Source: RUG11867 sp964472425 (GTDB lineage: Bacteria; Bacillota_I; Bacilli_A; RF39; UBA660). From it: a stretch of DNA of 10,158 nucleotides. The DNA is taken from NCBI GenBank assembly GCA_964472425.1, contig CAYYLF010000058.1:1-10158 (forward strand). The letters run 5' to 3'. The notes under the pieces are model-generated. The model worked only from the letters and a program-made list of their open reading frames with translations, was not told where the DNA came from and did not search any database. Below, piece after piece: positions 1 to 5,993 of the stretch. Numbering within the stretch: the first letter of the stretch is position 1; every line of letters starts with the position of its first letter. The position numbers were made by a program, and so were the translations under genes.

Positions 1-1
1 T

Positions 2-151
2 TGTGGGCATAGGGATGAGAGTTACAGAGATATAAGTAAGAGAGAATACGATTGTGAAGAGTGTGGGAACAGAATAGATAGGGACTTGAATGCAAGCATC
101 AACATAATGTTCGAGGGAGTAGTAAAATATATGAGAGCGTGTTTAAGGTAA
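2..151 (+). CDS. tnpB: TnpB (IS200/IS605 OrfB) C-terminal end, 5' truncated by window edge
   Basis: This is the end of an RNA-guided TnpB nuclease carried by IS200/IS605-family elements. Reading from base 2 gives 49 codons to a TAA at 149-151. Seen directly: a CG that is the second half of a first zinc-binding Cys pair, then Y-D-C-E-E-C-G as the second Cys pair, then DRDLNASINI. In the TnpB/Cas12 family the zinc ribbon sits in the RuvC domain, and the Asp of the DRDxNA motif is the third RuvC catalytic residue. The C-terminal tail is short (GVVKYMRACLR), so the protein seems to end normally. Only about the last eighth of a roughly 400-residue protein is visible, so whether the whole gene is intact cannot be judged. 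It runs toward, and converges with, the minus-strand operon that ends at 310. Confidence 0.9.
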   Translation, partial: CGHRDESYRDISKREYDCEECGNRIDRDLNASINIMFEGVVKYMRACLR

Positions 152-276
152 AAGAGACATAAGATACAATTATCGAGCAATAAAGTACGGTAGCGACTAT
201 CGGATTTAAAGTCTGTGGAGAAGTCTGGGTACAGGGTCTATGAAGCAGAAAAGCCTTACCGTGAGGTAAGGCAAAT
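152..276 (+). ncRNA. Putative omega/reRNA region and right end of the IS200/IS605 element
   Basis: In IS605-type elements the 3' end of tnpB and the following right-end DNA are transcribed as the omega RNA that guides TnpB, with the guide taken from the bases just past the element. The 100 or so bases after this tnpB are non-coding. They include a purine-rich stretch (GTGGAGAAGTCTGGG at about 214-228, then a GAAGCAGAA box at 242-250) ending in a perfect hairpin at 253-272. That layout resembles known right ends. The exact element boundary and the target-adjacent bases cannot be fixed without an empty site, so the end coordinate is approximate. Confidence 0.4.
249..272 (-). terminator. Rho-independent terminator of the parA-to-abgT operon
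   Basis: The arms GCCTTACC (253-260) and GGTAAGGC (265-272) pair perfectly over 8 bp around a four-base loop. On the minus strand the stem is followed by TTTT (249-252), the form expected of an intrinsic terminator. It lies 38 bases past the abgT stop codon at 310-312. The same hairpin falls where an IS605 right-end hairpin would be, so one structure may serve both roles. Confidence 0.6.
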
Positions 277-299
277 GATAAATTACTTCGTAATTTATC
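277..299. repeat. Perfect 10-bp inverted repeat (hairpin) just past abgT
   Basis: GATAAATTAC (277-286) and GTAATTTATC (290-299) are exact reverse complements around a 3-base loop. The stem is AT-rich. Neither side has a clean T run (TTATGTT on the plus side, ATTTGCC on the minus side), so it is a poor classical terminator. It may assist termination of either transcript, protect the 3' end of the operon mRNA, or belong to the insertion element's end. Confidence 0.6.
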
Positions 300-309
300 T
301 TATGTTCTA

Positions 310-1845
310 CTATAAGATTGCGCTCGTACCTATTCCGAATGGTAATCCTATTACGTAGAGGACTACTAGGATGGTAATCCATACGAGGGCTATCGCGCCA
401 GAGTAAGGGACGATGTCTTTGACCGATTCGACGAGGCTTATAGGTTTGTCGTTTTCGCTGTTCTTGTCTAGAAGTGCTATGTAGATGGCGAAGTAAGCCA
501 TAATCGGAGTCAACCCGTAGGTTACACATTCACCTGCTCGGAAGACGAGTTGAGCAAATTCGGCAGTCATTCCGGAGTTCATGAACACTGGAACCATGAC
601 ACCGCTAAGGATCGACCAACATGTAACTGGCGACGGTAGGAAGATTGTCGCGATGGCCGCGACGAAGAATCCTACGATGATGAGCGGTATTCCAGATATG
701 TTGACAACAGATAGAAAATTGCTCATAATCGCGACTATAACCGTGCCTATGTTGGTGGCTTTGAAAATCGAAATGAAAGTCGAAGCAAAGAACAGAATGA
801 CGAGGGCTTTACCTACTCCATCGAGTGAGTGTCCTAGGTATGAACTCATATCTTGGTTGTTCTTGATAGTTCCAGAGCCGAGGCCGTAGAATAGACCGCA
901 AAGGAAGAAGAACAAGGTAACGACGAATACGAATCCTTGATTGAAGAACGAATTGTATCCGAAGAGTTTGTCGATATAGAGTTCCTGACTGTAGTCTAGG
1001 AGGTTACCTCCGAAGGGTACGCCCGGTATAATGTTGTAGACGAATATCAATATATAGATGATGCCGACCGTCAAACTCAAAGCGAGTCCCTTTTTCTTTT
1101 TCTTATCTAAATAGAATTCCTCTTCTTCCGTTTCCGGTTCGTATTTTCCCATTTTAGGTACGATTATTCTTTCCGTTATGCTCGTGACTATAAAAGCGCC
1201 GGCGATGGTCATCAATATCATGATAAATATGAAAGCGTAGTTCGAAATCGTGTAAGTGGCATCGAGCGACAAGGCTGCTAGCCGCGTATAGCTTGTGAGA
1301 GCCGCGTCTATCGAACTCATGAACAAGTTTATTCCCGTTCCGCAGGTAATTCCGGCGAAAGCCATTATGACTCCGGCTTTCGGATTACGTTTACCGTATT
1401 TGAAGCATCTTGCACATATCGGCAAGAAGACTATGAAACTGAGGTCTCCCATGATGCTTCCTAAAATCGTAAGAAGCGAGAGTACGAAAGTGACGCGGAA
1501 TTTGCTCGCTTTTTTCGTCAACAGGGTGAAGAAGGATTCTAGAAATCCACTCTTGTCCATTATTCCTATTCCGATGAGAACTATTATCAAATTGACGAGT
1601 GGTGCGAAACTCGCGAAGTTCGAGACGGTCGTGCGGAATATCATCTTGAGTCCGGATAGACTTAGAAGTGAGTTTACGAGGACTGTCGAGGTATCCAAGT
1701 CTCCTCTTATCGAGTTAATCGTGTTATAGTTAGCTGAGACACTGAGCGCCCCCAATATTCCACTTGCGACTATGGTCACTATGATGAGAACCACGAAAGC
1801 CATAATCGGGTGTAGGACGGTTCGTTGCTTTTTCTTTTTAGCCAT
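310..1845 (-). CDS. AbgT-family transporter (p-aminobenzoyl-glutamate / antimetabolite transport)
   Basis: This is a 511-residue integral membrane protein, close to the usual AbgT length of about 500. Family marks are HPIMAF at 12-17, SNFASFAPLVNLIIVLIGIG at 75-94 with DKSG after it, AFAGITCG at 162-169, and the re-entrant stretch LPSPVTCW (403-410) followed by VPVF and RAGECVTYGLTP. Characterised members import p-aminobenzoyl-glutamate (E. coli AbgT) or expel sulfonamides and p-aminobenzoate (MtrF, YdaH). Which applies here is unknown. A charged cytoplasmic loop lies at about 231-253 (acidic, then a Lys run). The consensus GDSVTN is GECVTY here (438-443), with other departures nearby (see findings). 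The start is preceded by AAGGTGG and overlaps the upstream DUF951 gene by 8 bases. It is the last gene of the operon. Confidence 0.85.
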   Translation of the reverse strand: MAKKKKQRTVLHPIMAFVVLIIVTIVASGILGALSVSANYNTINSIRGDLDTSTVLVNSLLSLSGLKMIFRTTVSNFASFAPLVNLIIVLIGIGIMDKSGFLESFFTLLTKKASKFRVTFVLSLLTILGSIMGDLSFIVFLPICARCFKYGKRNPKAGVIMAFAGITCGTGINLFMSSIDAALTSYTRLAALSLDATYTISNYAFIFIMILMTIAGAFIVTSITERIIVPKMGKYEPETEEEEFYLDKKKKKGLALSLTVGIIYILIFVYNIIPGVPFGGNLLDYSQELYIDKLFGYNSFFNQGFVFVVTLFFFLCGLFYGLGSGTIKNNQDMSSYLGHSLDGVGKALVILFFASTFISIFKATNIGTVIVAIMSNFLSVVNISGIPLIIVGFFVAAIATIFLPSPVTCWSILSGVMVPVFMNSGMTAEFAQLVFRAGECVTYGLTPIMAYFAIYIALLDKNSENDKPISLVESVKDIVPYSGAIALVWITILVVLYVIGLPFGIGTSAIL

Positions 1846-2032
1846 TAGGTTTGTCCACCTTCTTTTTCATTTTTTTAGTAAATTCGAGACGGTCCATCAT
1901 TATTTCGTGACCACATCCCGTGCACTTGAGTTTTAAGTCGACACCCAATCTCGTAATCGTCCAAGTTTTGGTGCCACATGCGTGAGGTTTCTTCATTTCG
2001 ACGACATCGCCCAAGGCGAGATTATTTGTCAT
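1838..2032 (-). CDS. DUF951 family small zinc-ribbon-like protein (YyzM-like)
   Basis: This 64-residue protein matches DUF951, a family of 60-70 residue Firmicutes proteins of unknown role often found near soj/spo0J. Visible marks are GDVVEMKKPHACG (8-20), a central LGVDLKLKCTGCG (29-41), and a basic tail with several Lys residues. Cys19, Cys37 and Cys40, perhaps with His17, could bind a metal; that is inference. The usual MLPR after the CxxCG is MMDR here. A strong GGAGGT lies 5 bases before the ATG. The gene overlaps the end of the MscS-type channel gene by 11 bases and the start of the AbgT gene by 8, so translation is probably coupled. Confidence 0.85.
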   Translation of the reverse strand: MTNNLALGDVVEMKKPHACGTKTWTITRLGVDLKLKCTGCGHEIMMDRLEFTKKMKKKVDKPNG

Positions 2033-2828
2033 GGTGTACCTCCACCTCCAATTGGTTGTACGGTATCTTTATCTTGTTTTTGTCGTATTTCTTCTTTATC
2101 ATCTTGAGTATTTCGCGTCTATATCCCCATATTTTGCCGGGGCTACAATAGATGCGAATGCCGTACTCGATGCAGGAGTCTTTAAAGTCGTTTATTCCTA
2201 TGTATGCCGTATCTTTTTTCATCGTCTCCCAAGTCGAGATTTCGGCGACTATTTCTTCGAGCACTTTTTCGACTTTGTCGATTGGCGCTTCGTAGGCTGT
2301 CGGAATCGTGATGAGAGTAGAAGCGGTCTTCTGAGAAAGATTCGTTATCTGGGAGATGTTTCGGTTGGCGACTATGAGAACTTCGCCATCGTAGTTCATT
2401 ATCTTAGTCGACCGTAGTCCAAATTCGATGATTTGACCATTGAAGCCGTCGTATTTGACATAGTCTCCGACGACAAAGTAGTTGTCCATGATGATGGAAG
2501 CTCCGCTTATGACATCTTTCAGGGTGTCTTGGAAGGACAATGCTCCGACCGCGGAGGCGATTCCGAGGCTCGCGATTAGAGAACCGACTTCGAGTCCGAA
2601 GAGGTCTAATATGATGATGAGAGCGATGGCGATTATGAGCCATTTGAAGATGTTTTTTAGAAGTTCCGAGACGGTCTTTTTTCTCTTTTTGTCGAATTCG
2701 CTTTTGTTTTTGGACAAAAGTTTGTTGATGAGGAGTTTGAACATGTTGTAAAGAGTGTACGCCACGGCTATTACGATGAGGGTCCCTATGACTTCTTTGC
2801 TAAATACTATTTCGGTAAATTTTTCCAT
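2022..2828 (-). CDS. Small-conductance mechanosensitive channel, MscS family
   Basis: This 268-residue protein has the size and layout of a basic MscS channel, which opens under membrane tension to release solutes on osmotic downshock. Predicted helices lie at about 10-33, 57-78 and 83-115. The third is the Gly/Ala-rich pore helix (SLIASLGIASAVGALSFQD, 83-101), continuing into the SGASIIMDNYFVVGDYV segment typical of the TM3b-to-beta-domain junction. The beta domain follows, with GQIIEFGLRSTKI (131-143) and NYDGEVLIVANRNI (145-158); the common IPN is VAN here. An alpha/beta C-terminal domain completes it. The ATG overlaps the parB stop codon (TGATG arrangement), so translation is probably coupled to parB. 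Its place directly after parAB suggests it was captured into the operon rather than having a segregation role. Confidence 0.92.
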   Translation of the reverse strand: MEKFTEIVFSKEVIGTLIVIAVAYTLYNMFKLLINKLLSKNKSEFDKKRKKTVSELLKNIFKWLIIAIALIIILDLFGLEVGSLIASLGIASAVGALSFQDTLKDVISGASIIMDNYFVVGDYVKYDGFNGQIIEFGLRSTKIMNYDGEVLIVANRNISQITNLSQKTASTLITIPTAYEAPIDKVEKVLEEIVAEISTWETMKKDTAYIGINDFKDSCIEYGIRIYCSPGKIWGYRREILKMIKKKYDKNKIKIPYNQLEVEVHHDK

Positions 2829-3736
2829 CAGTATTCACCGTCCACGTCGATGTTGATTATCTCGAGGATGCGGGCAAGGTCTTCGTCGGAATCGAATGGA
2901 ATGGTGACTTTCTTCGATGAGATGGTCACCCTCGTACCGATTTTTTCGCGCATGGCATTTTCGTACACGGAGTATATTCTGTTCAAAGGAACGACTCTCG
3001 TTATCTTGTGCTTTTTGGCTACTTCTTCGCCTTTGGAGATGACTTCGAGTTCGCGAACACTCATGCCGTTGTTGACGATTCGGTAAGCGAGCGAGGTGAC
3101 GTAGTCTGCGTCTTCCATCTTAGATAGTATTTTGGCGTGGGCCATGCTTATCTTGCCTTCCGATACGAGGTGTTTGACTTCTTCGGGAAGATTAACGAGT
3201 CCCAAAACGTTCGTGATGTAGCTTCGGCTTTTGGAAACTTTTTTGGCCAGTTGCTCTTGGGTGAGAGACGACTTTTTGATGATATTGTCGTACGCTTCGG
3301 CTTCTTCGATAGGGTTCAAATCTTCTCTTTGAATGTTTTCGAGAAGTGCGACTTCCATCATTTCTTCATCGGTGTAATCTTTGATAATCGCAGGTATCTC
3401 CGTAAATCCGGCCAACTTGGCGGCCTTCGTACGTCGCTCACCGGCGACGAGTTCGTAGCCTTTGATGCTCTTCTTGACTATAATCGGTTGGAAGAGACCG
3501 TGTTCTTTGATGGATTCGGATAGTTCTTGTAGTTTTTCTTCGTCAAATACGCGGCGAGGCTGGAACGGATTGCTCCTAATTTCGGAAATAGGAATGTTTT
3601 TGATATCCCTGTCGGTCGCTTCGGCGACTATCTCTTTTTCGATTTCTTCAAAACTGCTGGCTCCTTCGAAGTTGATGTTTTCATTACTGAAAAGTTGTTC
3701 TAGGCCCGTGCCTAATGCTTTTCTCTTAGTTTCCAT
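2828..3736 (-). CDS. parB: Chromosome-partitioning protein ParB / Spo0J
   Basis: ParB binds parS sites, spreads along DNA as a CTP-dependent clamp and recruits SMC; its partner is ParA. At 302 residues it has normal chromosomal length. An N-terminal ParA-interacting KALGTGLEQLF (6-16) is followed by NPFQPRRVFDEEKLQEL (56-72), the CTP-binding box GERRTKAA (99-106), ENIQREDLNPIEEA (133-146), a helix-turn-helix at about 158-180 (LTQEQLAKKVSKSRSYITN) and a C-terminal dimerisation domain from about 251. The usual GERRxRA box carries Lys for the last Arg, a conservative change. A strong AAAGGAGGT lies about 11 bases before the ATG, inside the end of parA (11-base overlap). Confidence 0.96.
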   Translation of the reverse strand: METKRKALGTGLEQLFSNENINFEGASSFEEIEKEIVAEATDRDIKNIPISEIRSNPFQPRRVFDEEKLQELSESIKEHGLFQPIIVKKSIKGYELVAGERRTKAAKLAGFTEIPAIIKDYTDEEMMEVALLENIQREDLNPIEEAEAYDNIIKKSSLTQEQLAKKVSKSRSYITNVLGLVNLPEEVKHLVSEGKISMAHAKILSKMEDADYVTSLAYRIVNNGMSVRELEVISKGEEVAKKHKITRVVPLNRIYSVYENAMREKIGTRVTISSKKVTIPFDSDEDLARILEIINIDVDGEY

Positions 3737-4511
3737 CGCGTTCGATGACCTCCTTTGCTAAGTTTAGGTACGCTTCGGTAGCGCGGCATGTCGGATCGTA
3801 TTCGCATATCGGCTTGCCGTGGCTAGGTGCCTCTACTAATCTTATGAGTCGAGGTATAATCGTGTTGAATACTTTGTCACCGAAAAATTTTCTAACTTGT
3901 TCGACGACTTCTAAACCGAGGTTCGTTCTCGAGTCTAGGAGAGTGAGAAGAACTCCTTCGATGGTGAGTTCCGGATTGAGTCGCGTCTGGGTCATGATTA
4001 TCGTGTTTAAAAGTTGGGCAACTCCCTCTAGGGCGAAGAATTCACACTGAACCGGAATGAGAACCGAGTTGGAGGCGACGAGCGCATTTATCGTGTGGGC
4101 TCCTAGAGATGGAGGGCAGTCCAAAATGATGTAGTCGAAATCATTTGCCACGACCTCCAGAGCCTTTTTGAGCTGTTGATTTTTTTTGAATTCGGGGTCG
4201 TTGTATTCCATCTGGGTGAGTTCACTTTCGAGTCCAGCCAAGTTGATGGTAGCTGGAATGATGGATAGACGGGTAAATTTGGTCTTGATTATCGCATCTC
4301 TCGTCTCGCATTTGTTCGTGAGTACCTCGTAAATACTATATTTGATGCTTCCTTTGTTGACGCCCAGTCCGGTGGAGGCATTGCCTTGAGAGTCGAGGTC
4401 GATGAGCAAAGTCTTTTTGCCCAATTTGCCTAGAGATGCGGCGAGGTTTATGCTCGTCGTAGTCTTGCCAACTCCACCCTTTTGATTAACTAAAGAAATA
4501 ATTTTTGCCAT
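3726..4511 (-). CDS. parA: Chromosome-partitioning ATPase ParA / Soj
   Basis: This is a deviant Walker ATPase that, with ParB, segregates the replication origin and in Bacillus also controls DnaA. Using the ATG at 4509-4511 the protein has 261 residues. It shows the deviant Walker A KGGVGKTT (11-18) with its signature Lys11, the Walker A' region LIDLDSQGNAS (36-46), Walker B YIILDCPPS (127-135), and the Soj signature LLDSRTNL (191-198). The C-terminal DNA-contact stretch reads IPRLIRLVEAPSHGKPI (219-235), where relatives usually have IPRNVRLSEAPSHGKPI. I chose this start because AAGGTG lies 9 bases upstream. The in-frame ATG at 4529, six codons earlier, has no ribosome binding site and would add an unusual MKVWYA. 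It is the first gene of the operon. Confidence 0.96.
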   Translation of the reverse strand: MAKIISLVNQKGGVGKTTTSINLAASLGKLGKKTLLIDLDSQGNASTGLGVNKGSIKYSIYEVLTNKCETRDAIIKTKFTRLSIIPATINLAGLESELTQMEYNDPEFKKNQQLKKALEVVANDFDYIILDCPPSLGAHTINALVASNSVLIPVQCEFFALEGVAQLLNTIIMTQTRLNPELTIEGVLLTLLDSRTNLGLEVVEQVRKFFGDKVFNTIIPRLIRLVEAPSHGKPICEYDPTCRATEAYLNLAKEVIERDGN

Positions 4512-4553
4512 CGCGTACCACACCTTCATTTTGTTTTATTTCTAGATTATTTT

Positions 4554-4581
4554 ATCATATTTGAACGACAATGTACAACAA
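4554..4581 (-). promoter_or_regulatory. Sigma-A-type promoter of the parA operon
   Basis: On the minus strand TTGTTG (4576-4581) and TATGAT (4554-4559) are 16 bases apart, each differing from consensus at only one or two positions. Transcription would start near 4547, about 35 bases before the parA ATG. An alternative reading is TTGTAC with 18 bases to TAAAAT, overlapping the same stretch. Confidence 0.6.
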
Positions 4582-4696
4582 AAGAAATGACGAAAGTTCA
4601 GATTGGTCGAACAAGCTTTTAAAATGGAGCGATTTCGGGTATTCTTTCTTTGTTTAAATTCGTTCAATCGATTGTCATGTCAATGCAGTATATTTT

Positions 4697-5446
4697 TTAT
4701 CGCAGAGTTCGTCCATCGTCTTTTGTATGTTGTTCGTTTAAAGAGGTTTGAAGTTCCTCGATTTCGCTTAGGGACAATCTCGTACCTTCTTCGAAATGTC
4801 GGATGTCTGAGAGTCTTTTCGATGAGGTATAAGTATAAGCACTCATTATGGTCCATGGTTCATCGTTTACTTTTTTGAGATTACCTACGAAGTTTAGAGT
4901 GATTTTGTTTTCTGTGACGGCGTATTTCGTCTCGAGCCGGTAAGAATGACCTGTGAATTCCAAGGTCGAGATAGAATGATAACCGAAAGTCAAATTCTTA
5001 GTATAATCGTGCAGTGTCGTCAGGGTGTTCGTGTAGATGACAGAGTCGTCGAGCGGGGACGCATACTTGGTAATAGCAATGCCGGCCTCGGCATTATCCA
5101 TGTACTTTATCAGTTCGGTCATTCCGAAATCTCCGGTTGCAAGGATTTTACTTTCAAGGCGAGATGGTATCCAAAAGTCCTCGAGGGTGACGACAAATTT
5201 TATAATTTCGTCGGCTTCCGGATCTTCGAGAGTGACAACATAGAGGTTGTCGGGACTGTAAGTAGCACCTTCATCTTCGATTGGAGTTGGAATCTCGTAT
5301 ATTTTTTCGGTCGGTTCGACTTCCATAGTCGAAGTCGGTTCATCACTCAAAGCAACTGGTTCGTCCGTTTGAGATTTACAAGAATATAGGCTCAAGCTCA
5401 GAAGTAATGCAGCCACTCCGGAATATAATTTCGTTTTATTTTTCAT
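4697..5446 (-). CDS. Predicted lipoprotein, function unknown
   Basis: A 249-residue exported lipoprotein. The N-terminus is MKNKTK, then a hydrophobic stretch, then the lipobox LYSC with the acylated Cys at 23; Tyr at -2 is unusual but tolerated. An acidic Pro/Thr/Glu-rich linker follows (about 28-60), as in surface lipoproteins that need a flexible tether. The rest is a globular domain I do not recognise. It contains a short internal repeat, VVTLED at 70-75 and 85-90. The C-terminal tail is polar. I place the start at 5444-5446 because GGAGAG lies 6 bases before it. The earlier in-frame ATG at 5498-5500 falls inside the -35 box and so is not translated. It is transcribed alone from its own promoter. 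No clear terminator is visible before the parA promoter. Confidence 0.85.
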   Translation of the reverse strand: MKNKTKLYSGVAALLLSLSLYSCKSQTDEPVALSDEPTSTMEVEPTEKIYEIPTPIEDEGATYSPDNLYVVTLEDPEADEIIKFVVTLEDFWIPSRLESKILATGDFGMTELIKYMDNAEAGIAITKYASPLDDSVIYTNTLTTLHDYTKNLTFGYHSISTLEFTGHSYRLETKYAVTENKITLNFVGNLKKVNDEPWTIMSAYTYTSSKRLSDIRHFEEGTRLSLSEIEELQTSLNEQHTKDDGRTLR

Positions 5447-5471
5447 GATAATCTCTCCTTTTGTGTTTTTT

Positions 5472-5500
5472 ATTATAGGAGTTTGTGGAGAGTTAGTCAA
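5472..5500 (-). promoter_or_regulatory. Near-consensus sigma-A promoter of the lipoprotein gene
   Basis: TTGACT (5495-5500) and a perfect TATAAT (5472-5477) are spaced exactly 17 bases apart on the minus strand. Initiation would fall near 5465, leaving a leader of about 20 bases with a GGAGAG ribosome binding site. Only one base differs from consensus, so strong constitutive expression is likely. Confidence 0.85.
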
Positions 5501-5547
5501 GGGGTGGGAGTGCTTTCTTGCTTTCTGTGACTAGATAAGTACAGTTA

Positions 5548-5910
5548 CTACTTTACTTCCGTATTGTATTTAGTGTCGGCATCAGTTTTACCGGTTAAAA
5601 TAAGCTTGGGGCCACTAAAAATGAGAGTCAGATAAGTATAGAGCGCTCTTTTTCGCAGGATGGTTTTGTCGGTAAGTTTTTCATCATTTACATATATTTG
5701 TAATCTCATTATCTTTTTTCCTATGCTTTCATATCCAATCAAACAGTCTAAGTTGATGTATACGTAGATGCCCAGAACTAATAAGGTAATTAAACATATG
5801 ACTTCACTTTTTACTAATAAATATAGTGATTTGATAACTAAAGTAAAAACTATTTTGATGAGTTCTACGTCTAGGCATATTGCTATGATTCTTTTTAAAG
5901 TCGTTCCCAT
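5548..5910 (-). CDS. Small RDD-family membrane protein (paralog 1)
   Basis: This 120-residue protein has two predicted membrane helices (about 16-33 and 36-53) and RDD-family marks: LKRIIAICLD near the start (Arg and Asp of the RDD signature) and NLDCLIGYESIGKKIMRLQIY (53-73), matching the family's D-x-x-x-G-x-SxGKxxxxL element. RDD proteins are small membrane proteins; some are linked to transport or toxin immunity, but most have no known role. It is most like the 7053-7424 paralog, sharing GYES[IL]GKKIM and an identical KYNTEV near the C-terminus. AAAGGAAG lies 6 bases before the ATG. It is the last gene of the AT-rich array. An immunity role is inferred from context only. Confidence 0.7.
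   Translation of the reverse strand: MGTTLKRIIAICLDVELIKIVFTLVIKSLYLLVKSEVICLITLLVLGIYVYINLDCLIGYESIGKKIMRLQIYVNDEKLTDKTILRKRALYTYLTLIFSGPKLILTGKTDADTKYNTEVK
5553..5578. repeat. 26-base direct repeat shared by RDD paralogs 1 and 2 (copy A)
   Basis: This stretch and 7058-7083 match at 24 of 26 bases in the same orientation. Both encode the C-terminal D-[TS]-KYNTEV residues of the two RDD genes. It is a conserved duplication trace and could support recombination that deletes the Imm26-like gene lying between the copies. Confidence 0.7.
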
Positions 5911-5993
5911 GTAAGTCTTCCTTTCTCGTTCTCGGTGAAGTTATCGCCGAGTAATTTAATCGTCGAATATACAATCTGAGTTATGTAGCTCAT
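5895..5993 (-). CDS. Possible 32-residue small protein coupled to the Imm26-like gene
   Basis: An uninterrupted ORF begins at the ATG 5991-5993, which overlaps the TGA of the upstream Imm26-like gene in the classic ATGA arrangement, and ends with TAA at 5895-5897, 16 bases into RDD paralog 1. The product starts MSYITQIVYSTIKLLGD and ends LTWERL. It fills the whole gap between the two genes and contains the next gene's ribosome binding site. There is no good ribosome binding site of its own beyond a weak GAAAG, so it would depend on coupling. It could equally be a gene remnant or chance. Confidence 0.35.
   Translation of the reverse strand: MSYITQIVYSTIKLLGDNFTENEKGRLTWERL
5931..5951. repeat. 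7-bp hairpin ahead of RDD paralog 1
   Basis: CTCGGTG (5931-5937) and CGCCGAG (5945-5951) pair over 7 bp with one G-T pair, around a 7-base loop. On the mRNA (minus strand) it sits about 10 bases before the AAAGGAAG ribosome binding site of the gene starting at 5910. There is no T run, so it is not a terminator. It could influence translation or processing between the Imm26-like and RDD genes. Confidence 0.4.

Noticed and set aside
206..529. Minus-strand frame encoding an Arg-rich 107-residue product
   Set aside because: It overlaps the abgT 3' end out of frame and has no family resemblance or ribosome binding site.
581..3523. Many plus-strand open frames across the parA-abgT operon
   Set aside because: They are antisense shadows of well-recognised minus-strand genes, with low-complexity translations and no ribosome binding sites.
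4512..4529. Longer ParA start at the ATG 4529
   Set aside because: No ribosome binding site precedes it, and the ATG at 4511 has AAGGTG at good spacing and gives the normal Soj N-terminus.
5447..5500. Longer lipoprotein start at the ATG 5500
   Set aside because: It lies in the -35 box of a near-consensus promoter and would bury the signal peptide; the ATG at 5446 has GGAGAG upstream.
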